A stretch of DNA of 64,000 nucleotides from positions 1,984,594 through 2,048,593 of the forward strand of contig CP073749.1 in the NCBI GenBank assembly GCA_024398055.1, given 5' to 3'. Source of the stretch: a bacterium SCSIO 12741 (GTDB lineage: Bacteria > Bacteroidota > Bacteroidia > Flavobacteriales_G > Salibacteraceae). Position 1 is the first letter of the stretch. Every line of letters starts with the position of its first letter. Positions 23,902-33,902 of the stretch are shown here, in pieces. The notes under the pieces were generated by a model, which saw only the letters and a list, made by a program, of their open reading frames with translations, searched no databases and had not been told where the DNA came from. The translations under genes and the position numbers were made by a program.

Positions 23902-25359
23902 TTAGAGTTCTTTTCGAAGGCGAGCAACTGGAATATTGAGTTGTTCCCTGTATTTCGCAATGGTTCTCCGGGCAATGTTATACCCTTTATTGTTGAGCAG
24001 ATCAGAGAGTTTCTGATCGGTCAAAGGCTTTTTCTTGTTTTCGCCAAGCACCGCATCTTCCAAAATCTTTTTGACTTCTCGGGTAGATACTTCTTCACCT
24101 TCGCTATTGGTCAACGATTCAGAGAAAAAGGACTTCAATAAGAAGGTGCCATAAGGAGTTTGGATGTACTTGCTGTTGGCTACTCGAGAAACGGTGGATA
24201 TGTCCATCCCGATTTCCTGAGCGATGTCCTTCAGAATCATGGGGCGCAATTTGGTCTCATCACCGGATAAAAAATAGTCCCGCTGAAAATCAAGAATCGA
24301 ATTCATGGTCATGAGCAAGGTCTGTTGCCGCTGTCGAATGGCATCGATAAACCATTTTGCTGAATCCAACTTTTGCTTGACAAACAAAAGGGCTTCCCGT
24401 TGTTCTCTATTGGGTTTGGATTTGCTGTTTTGGTAGTCCTGAATTAGTCCGGAGTAACGACCGCTCACTTTTAATTCCGGAACATTACGGTTGTTTAGTG
24501 AAAGTCTCAACTCACCATCCTCAACATCGAGGATAAAATCAGGAATAATAACCTGGCTTGCTCGACTATCTGCTGAGGAATTGCCTGGCTTAGGATTCAG
24601 TTTTTTAATTTCCTCATCCGCTTCTTTTAAGGCAATCTCATCAATTTCGAGCCCTTCGAGAATCTTGGTGTAGTGCTTCTTAGTGTAGGCTTCAAAGTAT
24701 TCTTCGAGAATAGCTTCTGCCGTAAGTCCTTCGACCGTACGCTCTGGTTTTCTTCGAATTTGGATAAGTAGGCACTCCTTTAAATCACGGGCACCGATTC
24801 CAGGTGGATCAAAGCCCTGAATCATTTTAAGCAGAGAAAGCACTGATTTTTCATCTGTAAAAATGTTTTGGCTAAAGGCCAGGTCATCCACAATCGAAGC
24901 AATATCTCTACGCAAATAACCGGAATCGTCTAAGCTTCCGATCAGGTGATCCGCAATCAGGTAATCTTGCTCTTCCAAGTCTTGCATATCCAGTTGCTGC
25001 TCCAGCTGCTCTCTGAAAGTGGAGCCTGAAGCGACAGGAATGGCCTTGTTCTCGTCATCCATTCCCTTGTTGCGGATACTGTATTTATAGGAGGGGCCAT
25101 CGTCCAGGTAATCTGAAAAGTCAAATTCCTTTTCTGCCTCAGATACTTCGTTACTTACATCAGAATAGCCGTCCTCGCCATTGTCAAATTCATCACTAAG
25201 GTCATCTCGACCTTCTTCCAAAGCCGGGTTTTTTTCGAGCTCTTCTTTGATGCGCTGCTCAATGGCCACAGTTGGGATCTGCAAAAGTTTCATCAGCTGG
25301 ATTTGCTGAGGGGAAAGCTTTTGCATCAGCTTTTGCTTGAGTTGCTGCTTTAGTGCCAT
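23902..25359 (-). CDS. rpoN: RNA polymerase sigma-54 factor
   Basis: RpoN directs RNA polymerase to -24/-12 promoters that need AAA+ activators. The 485-residue protein has the Gln/Leu-rich region I (LSPQQIQLMKLLQIPTVAIE), an acidic region II (about 50-100), the core-binding region III, and the C-terminal DNA-binding part. The RpoN box is visible as ARRTIAKYREQL near residues 464-475, and the protein ends at NIPVARLRKEL. Minus-strand PAP2-like gene follows closely. Activators are not in this window. Confidence 0.96.
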   Translation of the reverse strand: MALKQQLKQKLMQKLSPQQIQLMKLLQIPTVAIEQRIKEELEKNPALEEGRDDLSDEFDNGEDGYSDVSNEVSEAEKEFDFSDYLDDGPSYKYSIRNKGMDDENKAIPVASGSTFREQLEQQLDMQDLEEQDYLIADHLIGSLDDSGYLRRDIASIVDDLAFSQNIFTDEKSVLSLLKMIQGFDPPGIGARDLKECLLIQIRRKPERTVEGLTAEAILEEYFEAYTKKHYTKILEGLEIDEIALKEADEEIKKLNPKPGNSSADSRASQVIIPDFILDVEDGELRLSLNNRNVPELKVSGRYSGLIQDYQNSKSKPNREQREALLFVKQKLDSAKWFIDAIRQRQQTLLMTMNSILDFQRDYFLSGDETKLRPMILKDIAQEIGMDISTVSRVANSKYIQTPYGTFLLKSFFSESLTNSEGEEVSTREVKKILEDAVLGENKKKPLTDQKLSDLLNNKGYNIARRTIAKYREQLNIPVARLRKEL

Positions 25360-25539
25360 TAAAGGTGTTTAATCGATGTTTAAAATTAGCTATTTTACCT
25401 AAACCGTGCCACGTTTATCTCAAACGGAAAAAACCGAATGATTACGGGCGATAGCCAAGATTGTGATCGACTACAAGAATACATAATCCCGGTTAACCCT
25501 TAAGGGCCATCGGGCGAAAAAAAAGCTAAAAACCCAGGC

Positions 25540-26973
25540 TTAAAATTCGGCGTTTTTCGGAGTACGTGGGAAAGGTATTACGTCACGAATATTGGTCATT
25601 CCGGTAATGAACAACACCATTCGCTCGAAGCCTAAACCAAAGCCACTATGTACACAGGTTCCGTATTTTCGAGTTTCCAGGTACCACCATAGTTCTTCTT
25701 CAGGAATGTTCATTTCATGAATCTTGTTCAACAAGACATCATGACGCTCTTCCCGTTGAGAACCTCCAACGATTTCACCAATTCCTGGGAAAAGGATATC
25801 CATGGCGGCCACCGTTTTGTCATCCTCGTTCATCCGCATGTAGAATGCCTTGATATTCTTAGGGTAATCAAAAAGGATAACCGGCTTCTTGAAATGCTTT
25901 TCCACCAAATAGCGTTCGTGTTCGCTTTGTAGGTCAATGCCCCATTCGTCAACCAGGTATTCGAATTTTTTCTTTTTGTTGGGCTTGGAGTTGCGTAGAA
26001 TCTGAACGGCATCTGTGTACGAGACCCGTTCAAAATCATTTTCAGCCACCATCTTCAGTTTTTCACGAAGTGTCCATGGCTGACGTTCTTCTGCCTTCTT
26101 GCCTTTGTCTTCCTGAATGATTCGGTTTTCCAAAAATTCAAGATCGTCATCGCAATGTTCCATTACATAGCGGATCACAAACTTGAGGAAGTCCTCGGCC
26201 AGGTCCATGTTGTCTTTAAGATCATTAAAGGCAACCTCCGGCTCAATCATCCAAAACTCGGCCAGGTGTCTGGAAGTGTTGGAGTTTTCAGCTCGGAAAG
26301 TAGGGCCAAACGTGTAAACTTTGGAAAGGGCCATGGCGGCCAATTCTGCTTCAAGCTGACCACTTACCGTAAGGTTAGTTTCCTTGCCGAAAAAGTCCTG
26401 GCTAAAATCTACTGCACCTTCTTCTGTTAGAGGTGGGTTTTTAGGATCCAATGCTGAAACGCGGAACATTTCACCGGCTCCTTCCGCATCCGACCCGGTA
26501 ATAATAGGAGTATGGATGTTGTAAAACCCGTTGTTATTAAAGTAGGTGTGAATCGCATAAGTCACTGCATGGCGAATGCGAAATACAGCACTGAAAGTAT
26601 TTGTTCTAAAACGAAGGTGAGCCTTTTCCCGAAGAAATTCCAGGCTGTGCTTTTTGGGCTGAATCGGAAATTCTTCTGCATCAGAATCCCCCAAAACTTC
26701 GAAACCGTCAACGATCATTTCGATTTTTTGACCGCGCCCTTGCGACTCCACAATTTGTCCGGTTAAGGATAAACAGGCACCCGTTGTGATACGCTTCAAT
26801 TGAGACTCGTCCAAATTTTCAAAATCGACTACAGCTTGTAGGTTTTTAATGGTTGAACCATCGTTTAGAGCAATGAATCGATTGCTTCTAAAGGTTTTTA
26901 CCCATCCTTTAATGGTTGTCGTGAAGCCAACTTTTTCGGCTTTTATCAACTCGGCAATGCTGGATTGTGTCAT
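25540..26973 (-). CDS. asnS: Asparaginyl-tRNA synthetase
   Basis: This class II enzyme attaches asparagine to tRNA-Asn. The 477-residue protein has an N-terminal OB fold (about 15-120) and a catalytic core with [36 protein letters not shown] (motif 2) and [19 protein letters not shown] (motif 3), ending [15 protein letters not shown]. The Asn-specific residues typical of the AsnRS rather than AspRS subgroup are present. The promoter at 27000-27032 is one of the clearest in the window. Divergent to the TetR efflux operon. Confidence 0.97.
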   Translation of the reverse strand: MTQSSIAELIKAEKVGFTTTIKGWVKTFRSNRFIALNDGSTIKNLQAVVDFENLDESQLKRITTGACLSLTGQIVESQGRGQKIEMIVDGFEVLGDSDAEEFPIQPKKHSLEFLREKAHLRFRTNTFSAVFRIRHAVTYAIHTYFNNNGFYNIHTPIITGSDAEGAGEMFRVSALDPKNPPLTEEGAVDFSQDFFGKETNLTVSGQLEAELAAMALSKVYTFGPTFRAENSNTSRHLAEFWMIEPEVAFNDLKDNMDLAEDFLKFVIRYVMEHCDDDLEFLENRIIQEDKGKKAEERQPWTLREKLKMVAENDFERVSYTDAVQILRNSKPNKKKKFEYLVDEWGIDLQSEHERYLVEKHFKKPVILFDYPKNIKAFYMRMNEDDKTVAAMDILFPGIGEIVGGSQREERHDVLLNKIHEMNIPEEELWWYLETRKYGTCVHSGFGLGFERMVLFITGMTNIRDVIPFPRTPKNAEF

Positions 26974-26999
26974 CGTCTGTCAATCGTTGTTAAGGCCGG

Positions 27000-27032
27000 C
27001 AAAGGTAGGGTTTTGAAGAAATTTTGGGCAAA
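27000..27032 (-). promoter_or_regulatory. asnS promoter
   Basis: On the minus strand TTTG (27029-27032) and TACCTTTG (27000-27007) are 21 nt apart, a textbook match to the Bacteroidota -33 TTTG / -7 TAnnTTTG promoter. The start codon at 26973 lies 26 nt downstream. Confidence 0.7.
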
Positions 27033-27069
27033 AAATGAATCCTGTCCAATAGGAAACTTTAACAGTTTA

Positions 27070-27107
27070 GGAAACGAAAATTGTGAAAAACGTTTCCATC
27101 GTGGAAA
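27070..27107. promoter_or_regulatory. Overlapping inverted repeats, candidate TetR operator
   Basis: GGAAACG (27070-27076) is the inverse of CGTTTCC (27091-27097), and the latter overlaps a second palindrome TTTCCA-TCG-TGGAAA (27093-27107). The sites cover the -33 region and spacer of the tetR promoter and lie 20 nt from its start codon, as expected for autorepression. Confidence 0.55.
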
Positions 27108-27114
27108 TTGTGTC

Positions 27115-27122
27115 TATATTTG
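27115..27122 (+). promoter_or_regulatory. Promoter -7 box of the tetR-efflux operon
   Basis: TATATTTG is a perfect TAnnTTTG box and ends 4 nt before the ATG at 27127, which suggests a leaderless transcript. The candidate operator lies directly upstream. Confidence 0.6.
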
Positions 27123-27126
27123 CGCC

Positions 27127-27750
27127 ATGGAAAAAATGGACGAGAAACTGGTACAACTGCTGAAAGGCGCCATGGATATTTTCATGCGTTATGGAATTCG
27201 CAGTGTAACGATGGATGATTTAGCTCGCCACCTATCCATTTCGAAGAAGACTCTCTATAAATATGTGACAGACAAGAATGACTTGGTTGCTAAGGTTTTT
27301 GAATTGCACCAGGATCTTGAGTGTCAGACTATGGAGGGGATAGTGAAGCGAGGATTAAATGCCATTGATGAGAATTTCGAAATCTCTCAAATGGTGATTA
27401 ATCAGGTGAAGGATATTCACCCATCCATCATGTATGACATTGAGAAGTACTACCCCGAAGCCATGAAACAATTTCACGACTACAAAATGGATGTAGTTAT
27501 GGGATGGGTTAAAGACAACCTGAAGCGTGGAATGGCAGAAGGATACTACCGGGAGGACCTTAACATTGATGTTATCTCCGTGGTTTACATCCAGCGGATG
27601 GACGATTTTTTCCACAGTAATCTATATCCACCACAATTGTCCTTTTTGGATATCTACCTGGAGTTGTTCCGCTATCACATTAGAGGAATTGCTTCTGAAA
27701 AAGGAGTAGAATACCTGAAGGAAAAAGTGGCTAAAGAAAATTCAAAATAA
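27127..27750 (+). CDS. TetR/AcrR family transcriptional regulator
   Basis: The 207-residue protein has an N-terminal TetR helix-turn-helix (about 8-55: AMDIFMRYGIRSVTMDDLAR, then ISKKTLYKYVTDKNDLV). The rest is an all-helical ligand-binding domain. It is the first gene of an operon with TolC, adaptor and RND genes, so it likely represses them until a toxic ligand binds. The ATG at 27127 lies right after the -7 box; earlier in-frame sequence is out of the promoter's reach. Overlapping palindromes upstream are candidate binding sites. Confidence 0.93.
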   Translation: MEKMDEKLVQLLKGAMDIFMRYGIRSVTMDDLARHLSISKKTLYKYVTDKNDLVAKVFELHQDLECQTMEGIVKRGLNAIDENFEISQMVINQVKDIHPSIMYDIEKYYPEAMKQFHDYKMDVVMGWVKDNLKRGMAEGYYREDLNIDVISVVYIQRMDDFFHSNLYPPQLSFLDIYLELFRYHIRGIASEKGVEYLKEKVAKENSK

Positions 27751-27769
27751 CACTAATTAATAACAAGCA

Positions 27770-29128
27770 ATGAAACGCTATTTATCACTGGCTCTTGGGC
27801 TGGCCCTCTCGGTTACCGGATGGTCTCAGGCCGAAAAGGAGACGAAGTCTTCTTTTAGTCTGAAAGAGGCTCAGGATTTTGCAGTGGAAAACTCTTACTT
27901 CACACGAAGTGCCCGGATGGACGTGACAAAATCCGAACAACGGGTAAAGGAAATTACCGGAATCGGCTTGCCCCAGGTTAACGGTAAAGTGGATTACAAC
28001 TATTTTATTGAGATCCCTACAAGTGTGGTTCCGGCCAATTCATTTGACCCTACCGCACCTGCAGACCAGTTCGTAGAGCTGGAATTTGGGACCAAACAAA
28101 ACATGACAGCTGGTGTCTCTGTAAACCAGATTATTTTCGATGGTTCTTACTTAGTTGGCTTAAAAGCTTCCAAAACCTACAGGGAATTGGCCTATGCCAG
28201 TAAGGACAAAACCGATGTAGAAATTCAACGTGATGTAACTAAGGCCTACGGGTTCGTACTGATCGCTGAAGAAAACTATAAGTTGGTTCAAGAAAACGCC
28301 AAGAAGCTGGAGCAGTTGGTAGAAGAAAATACGGCTATGTATGAAGCCGGATTTATGGAGGAGAAGGATTTAGATCAAATCAAAATTCTTTTACTCCAGA
28401 ACGAGAACATCCTTATCCAGACGGACAATCAACGCAAAGTTGCTTTAGACATGCTCAAATTTGCTATGGGTAAGCCCATCGCAGAACCGCTGGAGTTGAC
28501 TGATAATCTGGATGATATCAAAGAGCCTTTTTTGGACAAGGAAGCCAATTTGCAATCCAAGTTTATGATGGAGAAGCATGTGGATTTTCGCAGAGCATTG
28601 GTAAATCTGGAGGCCTCTGAGCTAACCTTGAGTAATGAAAAGGTGGCCAACTATCCTACTCTTTATGGTTTCTTGAATTACGATTATCAAGCCTTTGGAT
28701 CAGATTTTAACTTCTTTTCCGGCGGTAAATGGTATCCATCTTCCATTGTTGGTTTGCAATTGAAAGTACCGATCTTTTCAGGAGGTCAGCGTCACATGAA
28801 AATTCAACAGGCCAAAGTAGGGCTGGAGCAAGCTAACTTGCAAATGGAACAGACCGAGGAGAACTTGAAATTGGACGTGGCCAATAAGCGAAACAGTTAT
28901 GAGGCAGCCATGAACAAGTTGGAAAACGCTTCTAAAAATTTGGACCTGGCTCGCAAAATTCAGGACCAAACCCGGGTTAAGTATTCCGAAGGGATTTCTT
29001 CCAGTGTAGAACTAACCCAAACAGAAAATCAGTTTTTACAAAGTCAAATGAACTACGTGGGAGTGGTTTACGAGGTAATTGAAGCAAAAGCAGACCTCGA
29101 CTACGCTCTCGGGAATTACAATAAATAA
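27770..29128 (+). CDS. TolC-family outer membrane efflux protein
   Basis: The 452-residue protein has a signal peptide (ends GWSQA, about residue 20) and the two-fold repeated long helices of the TolC/OEP family: first a segment with VKEITGIGLPQVNGKVDYNY and later VANYPTLYGFLNYDYQAF and LQLKVPIFSGGQR. Such proteins form the outer-membrane channel of tripartite pumps. It lies between the tetR gene (19 nt gap) and the adaptor gene (36 nt gap). Confidence 0.94.
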   Translation: MKRYLSLALGLALSVTGWSQAEKETKSSFSLKEAQDFAVENSYFTRSARMDVTKSEQRVKEITGIGLPQVNGKVDYNYFIEIPTSVVPANSFDPTAPADQFVELEFGTKQNMTAGVSVNQIIFDGSYLVGLKASKTYRELAYASKDKTDVEIQRDVTKAYGFVLIAEENYKLVQENAKKLEQLVEENTAMYEAGFMEEKDLDQIKILLLQNENILIQTDNQRKVALDMLKFAMGKPIAEPLELTDNLDDIKEPFLDKEANLQSKFMMEKHVDFRRALVNLEASELTLSNEKVANYPTLYGFLNYDYQAFGSDFNFFSGGKWYPSSIVGLQLKVPIFSGGQRHMKIQQAKVGLEQANLQMEQTEENLKLDVANKRNSYEAAMNKLENASKNLDLARKIQDQTRVKYSEGISSSVELTQTENQFLQSQMNYVGVVYEVIEAKADLDYALGNYNK

Positions 29129-29164
29129 GCATCACAAAACACCCAAACAATAGAACGATTAAAA

Positions 29165-30298
29165 ATGAAAAATTTAGTATGGACAGCCGTAATGGCCGTT
29201 TTAATCGCCAGTTGCGCACCTCAAGCGGGAGAAGGAGAACTTTCCCAGTTGCAACATGAAAGGGATTCGCTGAAAAAAGTGAAAGGAGAAATTGCCGATC
29301 GTTTGGCGGTAATTGAAGGTGAAATTGCAGAATTGGATAGTACAAAGAAGCTTACCCTGGTAACAGCAGAAAAGCCTGCTATTCAAAATTTCCGTCACTA
29401 CTTCAAAGTATATGGTGAGGTAGAAACGGATCAAAACACTCAGATTTTTCCAGAAATCGGTGGAACCATTTTGGCCATTATGGTTAAAGAAGGTGACCGC
29501 GTAAACAAAGGTCAGGCCTTGTTGCGTATCGATACCGAAATTTTGGATGAGCAAATCAAAGAGGTAGAAACTCGCTTGGAGTTGGCCGAAACTACCTACC
29601 AAAAGCAAAAGAAGCTTTGGGACAAAAACATCGGATCTGAAATGCAGTTTTTGCAAGCCAAAAACAACCGCGATGCATTGGCAACCAATTTGGAGGCCTT
29701 GAAAGCCCAAAAAGGAAAAGCCATTGTACAGGCGCCGTTTTCAGGAGTTATTGACGAGATTGTTCCTAAAGTTGGAGAGTCAGCAATGCCTGGTGCACCC
29801 TTGATGCGAATCATCAATTTGAGCAACATGTACGTTACAGCTGATATCTCTGAAAGCTACATCGGAAAAGTGAAGCAAGGTGACCATGTGATGGTTGAGT
29901 TTACCAATTACGGAGTGGAGCACGAATCTACTATCGCTCGTACCGGTGAGTACATCAATCCAAATAACCGCACCTTCCAGATTAAGGTGAATTTGGATAA
30001 CAGCGATGGTTTGTACAAGCCCAATATGGTAGCTCGTATCAATGTAATGGACTACTCTAAGGACTCTGTAGTTGTTCTTCCTACCCGATTGATTTTGGAA
30101 GGATCCGGAGGTCGTCGTTATGTATTTGCCCTGGAAAAAGGAAGCGAAGGTGTGACCGCTGTCAAAAGACAGGTTGAAGTGGCTAAGAGCTACCGTGGAA
30201 TGGCCGAAATTTCTAAAGGATTGACCGGTGACGAGTGGATTGTATCCAAAGGAGCTCGTGCCATTCGTGATGGTCAGTTCGTGGAATGGCAACAATAA
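29165..30298 (+). CDS. RND efflux periplasmic adaptor (membrane fusion protein)
   Basis: This 377-residue protein links the inner-membrane RND pump to TolC. It is a lipoprotein: the signal peptide ends in LIASC. A coiled-coil stretch (about 25-60) precedes the lipoyl/beta-barrel domains, with typical segments VKEGDRVNKGQALLRIDTE and KAIVQAPFSGVIDEIVPKVG, then LMRIINLSNMYVTADISESY. Its position between tolC and the permease completes a tripartite pump. Confidence 0.95.
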   Translation: MKNLVWTAVMAVLIASCAPQAGEGELSQLQHERDSLKKVKGEIADRLAVIEGEIAELDSTKKLTLVTAEKPAIQNFRHYFKVYGEVETDQNTQIFPEIGGTILAIMVKEGDRVNKGQALLRIDTEILDEQIKEVETRLELAETTYQKQKKLWDKNIGSEMQFLQAKNNRDALATNLEALKAQKGKAIVQAPFSGVIDEIVPKVGESAMPGAPLMRIINLSNMYVTADISESYIGKVKQGDHVMVEFTNYGVEHESTIARTGEYINPNNRTFQIKVNLDNSDGLYKPNMVARINVMDYSKDSVVVLPTRLILEGSGGRRYVFALEKGSEGVTAVKRQVEVAKSYRGMAEISKGLTGDEWIVSKGARAIRDGQFVEWQQ

Positions 30299-30326
30299 TA
30301 ATTGGCACACTTAAATCAGACAAAAC

Positions 30327-33300
30327 ATGTCAGAGAATAACAAAGACAAGGGTGTGTTGAAGTCGTTTGGCTTGTCAACACTCTCTCTGAAAAACAGAAC
30401 AACGATTTTTGTTCTGACCGCGATTATCGCAATCGCCGGGGTCGTTTCTTACCGGGCTATGCCCCGGGAGGCATTCCCTGAGGTGGTTATCCCTCAGATT
30501 TATGTGGGAACGCCATACCCTGGAAACTCCGCTGCGGATATTGAGAAGTTGATTACTCGTCCGTTGGAGAAAGAGATCAAGTCCATCTCGGGAATCGATA
30601 AATTGACCTCTACTTCTGTTCAAGGTTACTCTACCGTATTCATTGAATTTGACTTTAGCGTTACCCCAGAAGAAGCCTTGAGAAAGGTGAAGGATAAGGT
30701 GGATATCGCTAAGGGGGATCCCGATTTTCCACAGGACTTACCTGCAGAGCCGAACATTTTCGAAATGAACATGTCGGAAATGATGCCGATTATGAACCTG
30801 AACCTTTCAGGAGATTATTCGGTAGAGCAACTGAAAGAATACGCTGAATACCTTGAGGACGAGATTGAAGTTCTTCCTGAAATTACGGAAGTTGACATTC
30901 GCGGTGTAAACGAAAAAGAGGTAAAAATTAACGTAGATCTGGCCAAAATGGAGGCCATGAGCATCAGCTTCAATGATATTGCCAATGCTATTCGCTCAGA
31001 AAACGTAACCATTTCAGGGGGGATATCCTCGCTGACGATATGCGTCGTACAGTACGTGTAATTGGTGAGTTTGAAGATGTAGAAGAAGTTGAGGATGTAA
31101 CCATCAAGCAAGAGAAGTTTGATATTGTTTACCTCCGCGACATTGCTACAGTAGTGTTCGAAGAGGCTGAAAAAACAAGCTACGCCCGGGAATATGAAAA
31201 GCCCGTGGTAATGGTGGATGTGAAGAAGCGTGCCGGTGAGAACCTGATCAACGCGTCGGAATCCATCAACGCCATTTTGGATAAAGCTCGTAAGAATGTT
31301 ATACCGGAGGATGTAACCATCACTATTACAAATGACCAGAGTGACCAGACACGTACCATGGTAAGTGAGCTGGAAAACAGTATCATTTTTGGTATGCTCC
31401 TGGTAATTGGAGTGCTATTGTTTTTCCTTGGTATTCGTAACGCTCTATTCGTAGGGGTGGCGATTCCACTTTCTATGTTTATGGCCTTCTTTATTCTGGG
31501 TGCCATGGGAGTTACGCTAAACATGATGGTGCTTTTCTCCTTGATTCTTGCCCTCGGTATGCTCGTGGATAACGGAATTGTGGTAGTGGAGAACATCTAT
31601 CGACTCATGGATGAAGGTATGTCGGCAAGTAAAGCAGCGAAGTATGGGGTAGGCGAGGTAGCCTGGCCGATTATTGCTTCTACTGCAACTACCCTTGCAG
31701 CCTTTATTCCATTGGCTATTTGGCCTGGATTGATGGGTGAATTTATGAAATTCCTGCCCATCACCTTGATGATCGTTCTTGGATCGTCTCTGTTTGTAGC
31801 CTTGGTTATCAACCCTGTGTTTACCTCTGTTTTTATGAAGGTGGAAGAGACGCCAATGAAGGCTCGTACCTTGATCGCAATTGTGGTGGGTATGGTCGTT
31901 TTAGGTTTGATTCTTCGATTGGGTGGATTAAAAATTATTGGAAGCTTGTTGATTATCGGCGGATTTTTGGGATTGGTTAACTACTACATCCTTTCACCTG
32001 CTACACGAGTTTTCCAAAATCAAATTCTTCCTTACCTGGAGCGGATATACAATTCCTTCATCACCTTCGCATTGAGCGGCGCCCGTCCTATTTGGTTCTT
32101 TGTTGGAACCATTGGAATGTTGGTCATGTCTTTGGCTATGTTTGGGGTGTTTCCACCGAAAGTGATCTTCTTCCCAATTAACGAACCGCAGTACCTCAAC
32201 ATCTTTATCGAGGCGCCGATCGGAACGGATATTGACGAAACAGATCGCATTACCCAAGATTTGGAAGGAAAAATTCTGAACTACATCACCAAATTTCAGG
32301 ATACCATTCCTGGTGATGACGGACCAGAGTACAAGAACTTCCTCGTAAAATCGGTGATTGCTCAGGTAGGAGAGGGAACAAGTGATCCATCTCAAGGCCC
32401 ATCCATGGCGAATACACCGCACAAGGCTCGGATCTCGGTATCCTTTGTGGAATACATGTATCGCCGAGGAGTAAATACTGCAGACGTACTCAACGAAGTG
32501 CGTGATGTGGTAAAAGGAGTGCCAGGAATTCAGATCAGCGTGGATAAGAATGAAAGTGGTCCTCCGGTGGGTAAGCCGATTAACATTGAGATTACTGGTG
32601 ATGACTACGATCAGTTGATTGAGCAAGCGGAAGAAATCAAGAGTTTTATCAATCACAAAAACATTCCTGGTATTGAGGAATTGAAACTGGATGTGGAGTT
32701 AGGAAAGCCTGAGATGATCGTAACTGTTGATCGTAAAAAGGCCCGTCGTTTTAACGTCTCCACGAATCAGATCGGTAGCACGCTTCGTACCGCTTTGTTT
32801 GGTCAGGAAGTTTCTACTTACAAGGATGGTGAAGATGACTACGATATCGTTATTCGATTGAATGATGAGTACCGTTACGACCCTGAATTGTTGCTCGATC
32901 AAAAGATTACGTTCAAGGATCAAAACAACGGACAGGTTCGTCAAATTCCTATTTCATCGGTGGCTTCAGCTTCCAAGTCTTCTACTTACAGTTCTGTAAA
33001 GCGGAAGGATATGAAGCGATTGATTACCATTTCATCTAACGTGTTGGTTGATTACAACGAAAATGAGGTGGTAGCTGAAATCAAATCGGCTATGGAAGAA
33101 TATGATTTGCCGGAGCAGAATACCGTAAGCTTTACTGGCCAGCAGGAAGAACAAGCCAAAGAAATGGCCTTCTTGAGCAATGCCTTGTTGATTGCTGTAT
33201 TCTTGATTTTCTTGATCATCGTATCCCAATTTAATTCTACTGGAACTCCTTTTGTAATCGTTGCATCGGTTGTATTCTCCTTAATTGGAGTGTTCCTGGG

Positions 33301-33775
33301 ATTGGTGATCTTCCGGATGGACTTCGTAGTTATCATGACGATGATTGGTATTATCTCACTGGCGGGTATTGTGGTAAACAATGCGATCGTACTGGTGGAT
33401 TATACCAACTTGCTCATCGCTCGCCGTATGGAAGAACTTGGGTTGGATCCTGAGAAGCGGGAGCGCCTTCCTATGGAAGAAGTAGTGAAGTGTCTGGCTG
33501 AAGGGGGTAAAACCCGTCTTCGTCCAGTACTCCTTACTGCGATTACTACAGTAGGAGGTTTGATTCCACTGGCTACCGGATTGAACATCAACTTTGTTTC
33601 CTTACTACGTGACTGGGATCCTCAGATCTTCGTAGGGGGTGACAACGTAATCTTCTGGGGCCCTATGAGTTGGACAATCATCTTCGGATTGAGTTTTGCA
33701 ACATTCCTAACGCTGGTTATTGTACCGGTTATGGTATACCTGCAAACCCGAATTAAATATTCCATCCTGAAATAA
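30327..33775 (+). CDS. RND efflux permease, interrupted by a one-base frameshift
   Basis: This is the inner-membrane proton-driven pump of the operon (AcrB/HAE-1 type). The first part (30327 to about 31016) has TM1 and the porter segment IYVGTPYPGNSAADIEKLIT. The frame then changes at the GGGGGG run 31017-31022; with one more G the text reads TISGGDILADDMRRTVRV, as in homologues. The second part carries GMLVDNGIVVVENIYRL, the C-terminal TM bundle with SLAGIVVNNAIVLVDYTNL and RPVLLTAITTVGGLIPLATG. The restored protein is 1149 residues, somewhat longer than AcrB. A strong terminator follows. Both halves are intact, so the deletion is more likely a homopolymer sequencing error than loss of function. 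Confidence 0.92.
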
Positions 33776-33801
33776 GCGATTCATAACGCTTTCAGATGTC
33801 G

Positions 33802-33865
33802 AACCGTCGCCTGAGAGGAAGTGCCTTCTGCCCTTGGTCCTTGCTCATACAGGTGACGGTTTTTT
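33802..33865 (+). terminator. Terminator of the efflux operon
   Basis: AACCGTCGCCTG (33802-33813) pairs with CAGGTGACGGTT (33850-33861) with one wobble, and a T run follows. The 36-nt loop is long but the 12-bp stem and T tract are strong. Confidence 0.85.
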
Positions 33866-33902
33866 GTTTGTAAGCCCACTGAAAATAAACGAGATTTGAT
33901 CC

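Noticed and set aside
31017-31022. Programmed frameshift in the RND permease
   Set aside because: The run lacks a proper X-XXY-YYZ slippery heptamer, no downstream stimulator was seen, and a matching one-base loss in rnc points to a sequencing cause.
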